A stretch of DNA of 64,000 nucleotides from Bog-473 sp963836605 (GTDB taxonomy: Bacteria; Actinomycetota; Acidimicrobiia; Acidimicrobiales; RAAP-2). Location: positions 620,001 through 684,000 of the forward strand of contig CAWIKB010000011.1 of assembly GCA_963836605.1 (NCBI GenBank), read 5' to 3'. The notes beneath the pieces are model-generated. The model searched no databases. It was not told the origin of the DNA and saw only the letters and a list, made by a program, of their open reading frames with translations. Shown piece by piece: positions 33,492-42,325 of this stretch (its first letter is position 1; each line of letters opens with the position of its first letter). Made by a program: the position numbers and the translations under genes.

Positions 33492-34214
33492 CTACCCGGC
33501 CGCCCCGCGCCCCAGGACGAGCAGGAATTCCAGGGTGCCGTGGTCCTCCACCGTGATGGTGCCGCCGAAGCTGGGATTGTCGATGCCGTAGTCGGCGAAC
33601 GTCACCGGGATGGAGCCGTTCACGTCGATGGAGGTACCGGAATAGCGAGCGGACACGGGGAACGTGACGGAGTGCGTCTGCCCGTGCAACGTCAGTTTCC
33701 CCGTGGCCGACTCGTGCACGGTGACACCGGCGGCGGGGGTGGTGCCCAGGTCGATCGGCGCGGTGAGGGCGAAGGTGGCGGTGGGGAACTGCGCCACATC
33801 CATGATGCGGCCGTCGAACTGGTTGTCCCGCTGGCTCTGGTCGCTGTGCACCGTGGACATCTGGGCCGTGAAGCCGGCGGCGGAGACACGCGACCCACCG
33901 ACGGTGATGGAGCCGGTGACCGAATGGGTGCGCCCGACGGCGACATTGTTCTGGCCGAAGAGCACTTCGTCGACCCGGTAGCCCACGATCGAGGCCGGGG
34001 TGGCATGCCAGGTCCCGTCCGGCGAGACCGCGGGCGTGGCGGTGCCGCCGGAGTGCTTGGGCGCCGTGGTCCCGGGCAGCGTCAGGGGCTTGGGGGCCGG
34101 ACCCTCGATGAAATGGATGTAGACGAAGGTGCCGCCGACCACGAGGATCGCCAACACGACGAGGCCGCCGAGGAGGCCGCCGAGTATCCAGGTGGCGCGG
34201 GAGTGCTGCTTCAT
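33492..34214 (-). CDS. membrane-anchored YceI-family protein
   Basis: The 240-residue protein has one N-terminal transmembrane anchor (about 10-32, ILGGLLGGLVVLAILVVGGTF), a linker, and a YceI lipocalin-like domain (HATPASIVGYRVDEVLFGQ, HSDQSQRDNQFDGRIMDVAQFPTATF, LTLHGQTHSVTFPVSARYSG). YceI domains bind isoprenoid or other lipid-like ligands. It sits between the GT2 gene and the sensor kinase, overlapping the latter as ATGA at 34214. Confidence 0.93.
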   Translation of the reverse strand: MKQHSRATWILGGLLGGLVVLAILVVGGTFVYIHFIEGPAPKPLTLPGTTAPKHSGGTATPAVSPDGTWHATPASIVGYRVDEVLFGQNNVAVGRTHSVTGSITVGGSRVSAAGFTAQMSTVHSDQSQRDNQFDGRIMDVAQFPTATFALTAPIDLGTTPAAGVTVHESATGKLTLHGQTHSVTFPVSARYSGTSIDVNGSIPVTFADYGIDNPSFGGTITVEDHGTLEFLLVLGRGAAG

Positions 34215-35749
34215 GCCGTTTCCCCCGGCGCGGCGGCAGCCGGCTCCAGCAGGTCGGACGCCACCGGCAGGGACACGGTGACGGCCAGGCCCTGGCCCGG
34301 CGCCGATTCGGCCGACACGGTGCCGCCGTGCGCCACGACGATGGCCGAGACGATGGAGAGTCCCAGCCCCGTGCCGCCATGGGCCCGGTCCCGGGCCGAA
34401 TCGGCCCGGTAGAAGCGCTCGAAGACGCGGGCGGCGTCCTCGGACGGCATGCCCGGACCGCGGTCGCGGACGACGATGCGGGCCTCGCCGCCGACCTGGT
34501 CGACGTGCACCGTCGCCGCCGTCCCCTCCGGAGTGTGGGACCGCACGTTGGCCAGGAGATTGTCGACGACCTGGCGCAGCCGGGTGGGATCACCGATCAC
34601 CTCGACCGGGTGCGCCGCGGTGAAGGTCACCGGCCAACCGGGGCCGACCGTGGTGGCCGTGTGCACCGCGGCGGCACAGAGGCCGACCAGCTCGGTCGGG
34701 ATGACCTGAAGGGGGGCTCCCTCGTCGAGCCGCGCCAGCGTCAGCAGGTCGTCGACCAGGCGCTCCATACGCGCCGTCTCGGAGCGGATGCCGGTGAGGA
34801 CGCGCGGCAGGTCCGTGGGTCTCTCGGACGCCCCTCGCTCGAAGAGCTCGGCGTAGGCCGCCACCGCGGCGATGGGCGTGCGGAGCTCGTGGGAGGCGTC
34901 GGCGACGAACTGGCGCAGATGCCGATCGGATTCCTTCAACCGGGCCTCGGACGCCAGACGCGCCGCGAAAGCCGTCTCGATGCGTTCGAGCATGACGTTG
35001 AGCGCGCGGGCCAGGCGACCGACCTCGGACGGGTCGTCGGCACCGGGCACGCGCTGGTCGAGGTTGCCCGCCGCGATGGAGTCGGCCGTGCGCTCCACGT
35101 CCTCGAGCGGACGCAGGCCGAGGCGCACCAGCCACCAGCCTCCGGCCAGGGCGAGGACGAGGGCACCGGCGGTGACGGCCAGCTCGATCAGCAGCAACGA
35201 ATGCAGCGTGCTGGTGGTGTCGCCGATGGGGATGGCGGTGATGAGGAGGTCGCCCACGTAGGCGGCGGGGGCGGTGATCTTGGCCGCCTCGACCCGGAAG
35301 GCGGGGCCCCCCGACGTGGTCGACCGAGCGGTGAAGAAGGTGGCCTGACTGCCGTCGGGTTGTTGGGTGAAGCCCGTGATGTGGCTCGGCAGCTGGGGGC
35401 TGTAGTGATGGGTGCCCACATAGGCCGGGCACTGCAGCCCGTCGACCACCGAGCCGCCCGTGGACCGCACCGCGACGTAGCTGATGCCGAAGGTGTTGGC
35501 AAAGCCCGAGCCTCCCGGGCCGCCGCCGTCCCCTCCACCCTCGCCGCCGAAGGACGAGTGGGGCGACGGGCAGTTCGCTCCGGTGCCCGGGTTGGGCACC
35601 AACGGGTGGGCCTGGTGGGCCGCCAACTGCTGGTCGTCCTGTTTGTACAGAGACGACCGCAACGCCGAGTAGGTGGCGAAGTCAGCCACCACCAGCGCGA
35701 CCACGGCGATCGCCCCGACCGCGAGCAGGAGTCGGAGGCGCAGCGACAC
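34211..35749 (-). CDS. sensor histidine kinase
   Basis: The 512-residue protein has a first transmembrane segment (5-25), an extracytoplasmic region rich in Gly (68-83), a second segment (185-208), a HAMP region (about 205-260), HisKA with H287 in ASHELRTPIAAVAAYAELF, and HATPase_c boxes (RLRQVVDNLLANVRSH, DRGPGMP, GGTGLGLSIVSAIV). It should autophosphorylate on H287 and pass the phosphate to the adjacent response regulator. The start is directly adjacent to the regulator's stop; the end overlaps YceI. Confidence 0.95.
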   Translation of the reverse strand: MSLRLRLLLAVGAIAVVALVVADFATYSALRSSLYKQDDQQLAAHQAHPLVPNPGTGANCPSPHSSFGGEGGGDGGGPGGSGFANTFGISYVAVRSTGGSVVDGLQCPAYVGTHHYSPQLPSHITGFTQQPDGSQATFFTARSTTSGGPAFRVEAAKITAPAAYVGDLLITAIPIGDTTSTLHSLLLIELAVTAGALVLALAGGWWLVRLGLRPLEDVERTADSIAAGNLDQRVPGADDPSEVGRLARALNVMLERIETAFAARLASEARLKESDRHLRQFVADASHELRTPIAAVAAYAELFERGASERPTDLPRVLTGIRSETARMERLVDDLLTLARLDEGAPLQVIPTELVGLCAAAVHTATTVGPGWPVTFTAAHPVEVIGDPTRLRQVVDNLLANVRSHTPEGTAATVHVDQVGGEARIVVRDRGPGMPSEDAARVFERFYRADSARDRAHGGTGLGLSIVSAIVVAHGGTVSAESAPGQGLAVTVSLPVASDLLEPAAAAPGETA

Positions 35750-36460
35750 TCAGGTCGATCCGGTGGTCTCCGCCTCTCGGAGGGCGTAGCCGACCAGGCG
35801 GATGGTGTGGATGAGCGGTGGCCCGTGCTTCTCCAACTTCTTGCGCAGATAGCTCACGTAGGTTTCCACCACGTTGCCGTCCCCTCCGAAGTCGTAGTGC
35901 CAGACGTGGTCCAGGATCTGTGACTTCGAGAGCACGTGGCGCGGGTTGAGGAGGAAGTAGCGGAGAAGGTTGAATTCGGTGGCCGTGAGCTGAATATCGT
36001 GGCCGTCCCGTCGCACTTCGTGGGCGTTCTCGTCCAGCTCGAGGTCGGCGAAGCGCAGGATGCCGTCGTCCTCGGTATCGAATCCGGTGCGGCGCAAAAT
36101 GGCGTGCACCCGGGCGATGAGCTCAGCCAGGGCGAAGGGCTTGGTGACGTAGTCGTCGCCGCCGATGGTCAGGCCGGCGAGCTTGTCCTGGAGGGTGTCC
36201 CGGGCGGTCAGGAAGAGGACGGGGACCCGCACGCCGTCCGCGCGCAGGCGACGGGTGACCTCGAGGCCATCGAGGTCGGGCAACATCACATCGAGGATGA
36301 CCAGGTCCGGAGGATCGTCCTGCGCCAAGGCCAGGGCACGCCGCCCATTGTCCGCCTCGTCGACGGTGAACCCTTCGTACCGGAGGGACGTGGCCACCGC
36401 ATCGACGATGGAGGGTTCGTCGTCTACCACCAGGACCCGCGGTCCATTGTCCACTTTCAC
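35750..36460 (-). CDS. OmpR/PhoB-family response regulator
   Basis: The protein has a receiver domain (RVLVVDDEPSIVDAVATSL; phosphoacceptor Asp in LDVMLPDLDG, about residue 57; K in VTKPF) and a winged-helix DNA-binding domain (LTATEFNLLRYFLLNPRHVLSKSQILDHVW, VVETYVSYLRKKL). It pairs with the kinase that follows on the same strand. The start is GTG at 36460 (GGGAGG is 8 bases upstream), or GTG at 36469, which would place the site too close. Confidence 0.96.
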   Translation of the reverse strand: MKVDNGPRVLVVDDEPSIVDAVATSLRYEGFTVDEADNGRRALALAQDDPPDLVILDVMLPDLDGLEVTRRLRADGVRVPVLFLTARDTLQDKLAGLTIGGDDYVTKPFALAELIARVHAILRRTGFDTEDDGILRFADLELDENAHEVRRDGHDIQLTATEFNLLRYFLLNPRHVLSKSQILDHVWHYDFGGDGNVVETYVSYLRKKLEKHGPPLIHTIRLVGYALREAETTGST

Positions 36461-36558
36461 CGCGCACACCTCCCTGTGTCCCTGCTGTCCCTGCCCCCAC
36501 GTTCTCAGAGCGAGCTTCCTGCCCAGTGTGGCCCGGCTGTGGCCTCCCTGTGAGGATT

Positions 36559-37851
36559 TTAGGAAGCGGGGGCGGGAGGGGGGGCGGGGGCGGGCAGGGC
36601 GATGAGGGCCCGGCGCAGGACGTCGAGGGCGGAGATGGCACCGTACTGACGCACCCGCTCGCGGTCCCCCGGTACGCGGAGCTCCCGGGCCGTGGTGGCG
36701 CCGTCGGGCCAGGCCAGCCCCACGAAAATGGTCCCAGGGGGCACCCCCTCCTGGTCGTCCGGCCCGGCCACCCCGGTGATGCCCAGGCCCACCCCGGACC
36801 CGGTGGCCCGCCGGACCCCCTCGGCCATGGCGATTGCCGCGGCCTCGGTGACCACCGGACCCTCCGGGACCCCGAGCACGTCGAACTTCACCTGCTCGTG
36901 ATAGGCCACGACGCCACCTCGGAACCAGGCCGAGGCGCCGGGGACGTTGACCAGCCGGGAGGCGATGAGGCCGCCGGTCAATGACTCGGCCACGCCGAAG
37001 GTCAGGCCGTGGCGGATCAATTCGGCGGCCACCGCGTGCTCCATGGTCTGCTCGTCGGTCCCGAACACGATGTCGCCCAGGTGGGCCTCGATCGTGGTCC
37101 GGACCGACTTCTCCTCGAGGTCGAGGAGGTCGTTGGCGGCGGCCAGGCTGGCGGCGCGCGCGGTGATCCGCACCTTGATCCCCTCGATGCCCGAAGCGAG
37201 AAAGGCCAGGGTGACCGTGCCGTCGAGATCGAGGGCGTCGATCCTGCCCTGCAGCGCTTCGGCCAGACCCGACTCGCTGGCCCCCCAGGTCCGCAGCACC
37301 CGGCTCGCGATGACGCCCTCCTCGCCGGCCTCGGCCATGCGGGCCCGCAGGTCGGGGAGGATCCCCCGCTCGAACATCTCGGCCATCTCGTAGGGCACGC
37401 CCGGGACGGCGTAGATCACCTTGTTCCCGAGGGGACAGATCAGCCCCGGCGCGGTCCCGGCCCGCTGCGGGATGATGGTGGCCCCCACGGGCACATCGGC
37501 CTGGCGCTCGTTGTTGACCGACATGGCGCGGCCGCGGGTCTGGAAGAAACCGGCGATGACGTCGACGATGGCCCGGTCCCGGACGAGCTCGACCCCCATG
37601 ACGTCGGCGATGGCCTCGCGGGTGATGTCGTCCTGGGTGGGGCCGAGGCCGCCACAGACGATGATCCCGTCGCTGCGGGCCAACGCGGTACGGAAGGCCA
37701 GGGTCATGCGCTCGTGGTTGTCCCCCACGGCCTGGTGGAACTGCGAAGTCACCCCGGCCGAGGCCAGGCGGTCGCCCAGCCAGGCCGAATTGGTGTCGGC
37801 GATCTGGCCCAGCAGCAGCTCGGTGCCCACCGCCACGATCTCGATCCTCAC
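36559..37851 (-). CDS. cinA: CinA-family nicotinamide-nucleotide amidohydrolase/ADP-ribose pyrophosphatase
   Basis: The 430-residue protein has the N-terminal MoCF-like domain (EIVAVGTELLLGQIADTNSAWLG, IIVCGGLGPTQDDITREA, NNERQADVP) and the C-terminal CinA/PncC domain (FGVAESLTGGLIASRLVNVPGASAWFRG, GVGLGITGVAGPDDQEGVPPG). It handles damaged or by-product pyridine nucleotides (COG1058 + PncC). The GTG at 37851 overlaps the pgsA stop as GTGA. In many actinobacteria cinA lies beside recA; here recA is about 9 kb away. Confidence 0.94.
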   Translation of the reverse strand: MRIEIVAVGTELLLGQIADTNSAWLGDRLASAGVTSQFHQAVGDNHERMTLAFRTALARSDGIIVCGGLGPTQDDITREAIADVMGVELVRDRAIVDVIAGFFQTRGRAMSVNNERQADVPVGATIIPQRAGTAPGLICPLGNKVIYAVPGVPYEMAEMFERGILPDLRARMAEAGEEGVIASRVLRTWGASESGLAEALQGRIDALDLDGTVTLAFLASGIEGIKVRITARAASLAAANDLLDLEEKSVRTTIEAHLGDIVFGTDEQTMEHAVAAELIRHGLTFGVAESLTGGLIASRLVNVPGASAWFRGGVVAYHEQVKFDVLGVPEGPVVTEAAAIAMAEGVRRATGSGVGLGITGVAGPDDQEGVPPGTIFVGLAWPDGATTARELRVPGDRERVRQYGAISALDVLRRALIALPAPAPPPAPAS

Positions 37852-38423
37852 GCCGTCGCCTCCCGGGCGGCCCTGCGCCCGTCGGCGATGTATTGGACTC
37901 CCGTGGCGATGGTCAGCGCCGCGGCGACCCAGATCACGGCCACCTGGAGGCCGTGCTGGTGGGCCAGCGGCGGGATGATGCAGGTGCCGACAGCCAGATC
38001 CTGGACGAAGGTCTTCAACTTGGCCGAGTTGCGGGCCGGAACGGAGATCCCGCGGCGGCCGGCCCATGACCGGTAGACCTGCATGCCGACCTCACGGATG
38101 GCGATGAGGACAACGGGCAGCCAGGGTAGGTGCCCTTCTGCCGCCAGCGCGAACAGGGCGCCGAGCACCACCGCCTTGTCGGCCAGGGGGTCCAGGAAGG
38201 CCCCCGAGCGGGTGGTCCCCTGGCGGCGGGCCATGTACCCGTCGAGCCCGTCGCTTCCGGCCACGATCAGGCCGACCACGACGTTGAACCAGGTGGCACC
38301 CCAGACCACGATCATGGCCACGAACACCGGTGCGGCCAGGAGGCGCGCCACGGTCACCGCGTTGGCCGGCGTGGCCAGGGCGGTGGGCCCGAACGTGAAC
38401 TGCCGCGGGTGGGTGTCGGTCAC
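37848..38423 (-). CDS. pgsA: CDP-diacylglycerol-glycerol-3-phosphate 3-phosphatidyltransferase family
   Basis: The 191-residue membrane protein has the CDP-alcohol phosphotransferase motif DGLDGYMARRQG, continuing GAFLDPLADK, which binds Mg2+ and the CDP-lipid. It should make phosphatidylglycerophosphate, or a related phospholipid. The start overlaps the rimO stop as ATGA, and its stop overlaps cinA; the rimO-pgsA-cinA order is common in actinobacteria. Confidence 0.94.
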   Translation of the reverse strand: MTDTHPRQFTFGPTALATPANAVTVARLLAAPVFVAMIVVWGATWFNVVVGLIVAGSDGLDGYMARRQGTTRSGAFLDPLADKAVVLGALFALAAEGHLPWLPVVLIAIREVGMQVYRSWAGRRGISVPARNSAKLKTFVQDLAVGTCIIPPLAHQHGLQVAVIWVAAALTIATGVQYIADGRRAAREATA

Positions 38424-39892
38424 CGCGGCGCCCCGGCCAGATGGAGCTGCGGGCTGGCCCCCCGCGCCACCCGCGCCGCATGGAGGTCAGGCCCCTCGGC
38501 GGCGACGATCTCGACGTCGAGCAATTCGCCGGCCACCGTATCGAGGGGCAGATGGACGATGCCGTCGATTTCGGGTGCCTCGTGGATCGTCCGTCCCACC
38601 CCCGGGGTGTCCACCAGTACGCGGCGGCGTTGGCCGACCAGCAGGTCCCGGCGCGCGGCGGTGATCCCGTCCTGGAGCTCGGCACATTCGCGCAGCCGCT
38701 CCAGGGCCAGTTCGGCCGGGACCTGATCCGGCAGGTCGGCGGCGTGGGTACCCGCTTCACGGGAAAAGGTGAAGAAACCGGCCCAATCGAGCTGTGCCTC
38801 GGCCAGGAATTGGAGGAGAAGGTCGTGATCACGCTCGGTCTCACCGGGATAGCCCAGTATGAAGGAGGAGCGGAACGTGGCCTGCCGGTCCAGCCGGCGG
38901 ATGTCGGCGATGCGTCGCAAGAAGCGTTCGCCATCGCCCCACCGACGCATCCGAGCCAGCAGGGGGCGGGCGACATGCTGGAGGGACAGGTCGAAGTAGG
39001 GCACGCCGGTGGCGATCACCGCCTCGATGAGCTCATCGGTCAGTCCGGACGGATACAGATAGAGCAGTCGGGTGCGCGCCACCTTGGCCGAGATCTCCCG
39101 GGTGAGCGAGGCAATGGGTGACCGGCCGGCCTTGACCCGCTCACCGGGTCGCGAGCGGTCACGACCGTAGGAGGCCAGATCCTGGGCCACCAGGACGATC
39201 TCGCGGAGCGGCGGCGCCACGTCGCCGTCGGGCGTCATGCCACCGGCCAACAGCAGGTCGACCTCGGCCATGATGACGTCGGCGCTCCGCGACCGCTGCT
39301 TGCCCCGAAAGGACGGGATGGCACAGAAGCCGCAGATGCGATCGCATCCTTCGGCCACCTTCACGTAGGCCCACGGAGTCGGTGCGGCCGGCCGGGCCAA
39401 CTCGAGCAGGTCGAAGCCCTCTCCCGGGCGGGGGCCCGTGCTCGTGGGGGGGCGGTGGCGAGAGGGTGCCGACAGGGTGACAGGGACGGAGGCGGGGGCG
39501 GTCGGAGAGGCGGTGGCCGGGGCGGCGGGCGGAATGGCGGCGGGGGCGGCGGCCACCGGGTCCGTGGTGGCCACGTCCATACCGAAGCCGGCCACCAGAT
39601 CGACCTCGGGGAGCGCGTCGCGCAGCTCGTCGCCGTAGCGCTCGGCCATACAGCCGGTGACCACCAGACGGGCCCCGGGCGAGCGCAGACCGGACAGTTC
39701 GAGCACCGTATCGATGGACTCCTGACGAGCCGACTCAATGAAGGCGCAGGTGTTCACCACCACCAGATCCGCCTCGGCCAGATCGTCGGCGGGCGTGTAG
39801 CCCTGGATCGCCAGTCGCCCCTCCAGCTTGTCCGAGTCCACTTGGTTCTTCGGACAACCCAGGGTCTGCAGCCAGTACCGACCCTCGCCCAC
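38420..39892 (-). CDS. rimO: ribosomal protein S12 (aspartate) methylthiotransferase RimO
   Basis: The 490-residue radical-SAM enzyme has MiaB/RimO N-terminal cysteines (C13, C49, C81), the radical-SAM triad C183-x3-C187-x2-C190 in EGCDRICGFCAIPSFRG, and a C-terminal TRAM region. It methylthiolates Asp of ribosomal protein S12. Between the N-terminal domain and the radical-SAM core there is an unusual Pro/Ala-rich insert at about 112-158. The ATG follows the tRNA-Ser by about 100 bases on the same strand; pgsA follows with ATGA overlap. Confidence 0.95.
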   Translation of the reverse strand: MGEGRYWLQTLGCPKNQVDSDKLEGRLAIQGYTPADDLAEADLVVVNTCAFIESARQESIDTVLELSGLRSPGARLVVTGCMAERYGDELRDALPEVDLVAGFGMDVATTDPVAAAPAAIPPAAPATASPTAPASVPVTLSAPSRHRPPTSTGPRPGEGFDLLELARPAAPTPWAYVKVAEGCDRICGFCAIPSFRGKQRSRSADVIMAEVDLLLAGGMTPDGDVAPPLREIVLVAQDLASYGRDRSRPGERVKAGRSPIASLTREISAKVARTRLLYLYPSGLTDELIEAVIATGVPYFDLSLQHVARPLLARMRRWGDGERFLRRIADIRRLDRQATFRSSFILGYPGETERDHDLLLQFLAEAQLDWAGFFTFSREAGTHAADLPDQVPAELALERLRECAELQDGITAARRDLLVGQRRRVLVDTPGVGRTIHEAPEIDGIVHLPLDTVAGELLDVEIVAAEGPDLHAARVARGASPQLHLAGAPR

Positions 39893-39994
39893 GCACGCTC
39901 CTCACAGCCAACCGTGACCACCACGGTGGCGGCACACCAGGGTCCGCCCAGACGGACCAACCGGATCGGGCATTTTCTGGTGCCCGCCCCCGAG

Positions 39995-40083
39995 CGGAGA
40001 GGGAGGGATTTGAACCCTCGGACCCAGTTGCCCAGGTCAATTCATTAGCAGTGAATCCGATTCGGCCGCTCTCGCACCTCTCC
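39995..40083 (-). tRNA. tRNA-Ser (anticodon GCT)
   Basis: Read on the minus strand the 89-base sequence starts GGAGAGGTGCGAGAGCGGCC, has an anticodon loop CTGCTAA with GCT at 40049-40047, a long variable arm as expected for tRNA-Ser, a T-loop GGTTCAAATCC, and ends CCTCTCC plus discriminator G. The acceptor stem pairs perfectly. The 3'-CCA is not encoded. Confidence 0.96.
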
Positions 40084-40214
40084 CGAATGGCCAGTCTAGG
40101 TCATGGGCGCTGACCCATGAACTCAAGCAAAAAGAGTCCGCTTGCTGGGAGAAGTCACCCGAATGCGGTTGAGAATTGCAGCGCGTGCAACCCGGACGTA
40201 CGGCGGGTGTCACC

Positions 40215-40220
40215 TACTAT
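40215..40220 (+). promoter_or_regulatory. -10 box TACTAT six bases before an ATG start
   Basis: TACTAT is followed by TTGCCC and the ATG at 40227; no ribosome site exists. This is a strong leaderless-transcript layout for the TetR gene. Confidence 0.55.
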
Positions 40221-40226
40221 TTGCCC

Positions 40227-40787
40227 ATGACCACGGACGATCGGACAACGAGAGAACGGATTCTCGATGTGGCCTTCGATTTGTTCGTCAATGTGGGCTT
40301 TGCCGGGACGACAGTCACCGAGATCGAGGACCGCGCCGGCCTGACCGGGGGCTCGGGCGGGTTCTATCGCCATTTCCGTTCCAAGAAGGATCTCTTGCGT
40401 CCAGCCATCGAGCGCGAGGTCGGCCGCTACATGGCCGCCATCGAGGAGGCGCAAGCAGCACATCGAGCTGCCCCGAATTCCTCAGTGGACCGAACGGTCT
40501 GGTTGGAGGACATGCTCACCTACATGCGCCTTTTCGATCCGCTCATTCGCCTCATGCTCACTGATGGATATCGCGCTCCCGAGGTTCGCGATGCCGTCAG
40601 CAGTGTGCTCCAGGCGCACGGTGAGCAGTTGTCGTGGCAGCAGCAACCCGAACTCACCGTCTGTCTCATCGCACTGGGCGGATATCACCTGCTCTCGGAA
40701 GTCCAAGGGCAGCCGTTCCAGGGATTTCCCCAAGACGAGTTCATTCGGGTGCTCGCCGCAATGACATCGGAGATCCCCCCGCAGTAA
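40227..40787 (+). CDS. TetR/AcrR-family transcriptional regulator
   Basis: The 186-residue protein has a TetR helix-turn-helix (ILDVAFDLFVNVGFAGTTVTEIEDRAGLTGGSGGFYRHFRSKKDLL). The ATG at 40227 is taken because of the -10 six bases upstream; the longer frame start at 40176 is less family-like. Its neighbours are the convergent PhyH-like dioxygenase and, beyond it, the divergent hydrolase promoter with an AAGAATGTTCTT palindrome, a plausible operator. Confidence 0.9.
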   Translation: MTTDDRTTRERILDVAFDLFVNVGFAGTTVTEIEDRAGLTGGSGGFYRHFRSKKDLLRPAIEREVGRYMAAIEEAQAAHRAAPNSSVDRTVWLEDMLTYMRLFDPLIRLMLTDGYRAPEVRDAVSSVLQAHGEQLSWQQQPELTVCLIALGGYHLLSEVQGQPFQGFPQDEFIRVLAAMTSEIPPQ

Positions 40788-40863
40788 CAGGTTGGGTCGG
40801 GAAAAGATGGCATCCAGCTGGACTCTTGCGAATCTTCGCTGAGTTCAGACAGCCCGTGTACGG

Positions 40864-42117
40864 TCAGAGTTCGTGGCTGGCCAGGCGCGCTGTGGCTGAC
40901 CCACCTTGTTGGCGGCGGGTCTGATCGTTGAGCGACGCACGCTGCCGACGTGCTTCGGCGTGATCGATCTCGACTCGGCGGTCGCCCGCCCGAGGAGCGA
41001 GGCCGTAGCCCGTGTACACGACGCGCCGCTCAGCGGAGACAGGTGGCCGGCTCATGTGCAAGGTGCATGAGCAGTGCACCGTGACGTCCCCCACCGACGT
41101 CGGCAAGGCCAGGCGCGGCAGGTCGAGACCCTCGACGCCAAGAGGCGGGATGTTGGCGCGGTGTGATCCCGGAACAACGCCCAGTTCGCCGTTTTCCCTC
41201 GTCGCGCCGGTCACGGAGATACCCACTATGAGGCCGCAGCAGGTGCGGCTGTGGCCGCCCATGGAGCAGTCCTTGTGCCAGCTCACGTCTGATATCCCTT
41301 CGCGTACACCGACCTTCTTCAGCAGCCCCTCCGCAGAGTCGCCGACGTCAGGATCGCGTTGCACGAATCCATCGTCGGTGAAGGTACCTATCGATGCGAA
41401 GCGATCGCTGTGAAGTAGCTCACGCAGGGTTGGCGACTTCTGGTTGAAGCCGAGGATCCGCGAGGGGTACCACTCGCCGTCCGCGGTGAGCGCCCACCAC
41501 GAGGCGCCGTCGTCGCGCTCAGCAGTTGCCACGGCCGAGTCGAGCTCGGTCGACACGGCCCCCATCTCGGCTTCGCTGAACAAGCCCTCGATGTGGAGAA
41601 AGCCCGCTTCGGCGAGGAAGTGGCCGATCTCCGCTGGCGCATCGTCGAGTGTGAATGACCGGTGCAGTTCGAGCGGGATTCCCTTGGCCTCCTCAAATGC
41701 GATGGATCCAGGCTGGTACGCCGGACGTCCGTCGAGCAAGCACCGCAACACCGGCTCCCATTCGACGAAGTGGTCGAGGGCACCCCCCACGACATTGGCC
41801 CGACCTCCCATGTGCACGCCGAAGGTCGATGCGACATCTTGGATCACGTCGGAGAAGGCGAGGGTGTCGAGCGCGACGAGGAGGGCGTCGGTACCGCCGC
41901 TGCGCACCGCGAGCCGACCGTTGTCGACCATGAAGGTGAGGAGCTCACCGTCGACATCAAACGTGAGAGGGGGCAGGCCGAGACGTGTGGCATAGCGACC
42001 CGCCTCTAGGCCCCTGGCCTCGATGAGCGGAGCAAGATGATCTTCTTCCAGAAAGTCGCCTGGTGTGATGGCTACGGCATCGCCCTGATAACGGGTCCGG
42101 AAATCGACGGTTGGCAT
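40864..42117 (-). CDS. PhyH-like Fe(II)/2-oxoglutarate dioxygenase with an extra N-terminal domain
   Basis: The 417-residue protein has a phytanoyl-CoA-dioxygenase-like double-stranded beta helix in its second half: SWHKDCSMGGHS gives the HxD iron ligands, and GDVTVHCSCTLHMSRPP the distal His and 2-oxoglutarate-binding Arg. The first 130 residues, with LTFMVDNGRLAVRSGGTDALLVALDTLAF, resemble a small binding domain I do not recognise. It should hydroxylate an aliphatic or isoprenoid-like substrate. ATG at 42117; a TTG precedes it by one codon. Confidence 0.83.
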   Translation of the reverse strand: MPTVDFRTRYQGDAVAITPGDFLEEDHLAPLIEARGLEAGRYATRLGLPPLTFDVDGELLTFMVDNGRLAVRSGGTDALLVALDTLAFSDVIQDVASTFGVHMGGRANVVGGALDHFVEWEPVLRCLLDGRPAYQPGSIAFEEAKGIPLELHRSFTLDDAPAEIGHFLAEAGFLHIEGLFSEAEMGAVSTELDSAVATAERDDGASWWALTADGEWYPSRILGFNQKSPTLRELLHSDRFASIGTFTDDGFVQRDPDVGDSAEGLLKKVGVREGISDVSWHKDCSMGGHSRTCCGLIVGISVTGATRENGELGVVPGSHRANIPPLGVEGLDLPRLALPTSVGDVTVHCSCTLHMSRPPVSAERRVVYTGYGLAPRAGDRRVEIDHAEARRQRASLNDQTRRQQGGSATARLASHEL

Positions 42118-42215
42118 CAACGATCCGCCTGTCGGGTCGCCAGCTCATCAGCAGATCGCTGCAACAGAATGTCCACGTCCACGCAGTCATCGTAAACGCC
42201 TACGAGTGGGGATGC

Positions 42216-42227
42216 AAGAATGTTCTT
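42216..42227. promoter_or_regulatory. palindrome AAGAATGTTCTT in the dioxygenase/hydrolase intergenic region
   Basis: A dyad with 5-base arms (AAGAA/TTCTT) around TG sits 26 bases upstream of the hydrolase -35 and about 100 bases before the dioxygenase start. It is a candidate site for the nearby TetR protein. Confidence 0.4.
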
Positions 42228-42252
42228 ACATTTCCACTTCGAGGCCGGCGCG

Positions 42253-42281
42253 TTGACAGAGTCAGTCCCCATTGGCACAAT
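42253..42281 (+). promoter_or_regulatory. sigma-70-type promoter of the hydrolase gene
   Basis: TTGACA (42253-42258), a 17-base spacer and CACAAT (42276-42281) match the -35/-10 consensus with ideal spacing. Transcription would begin near 42288, giving a leader of about 38 bases before the GTG at 42326. Confidence 0.72.
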
Positions 42282-42325
42282 CTGGCCCGTTGCGAACTTC
42301 GCAACGGACGCTCGGGGGTCACTAC

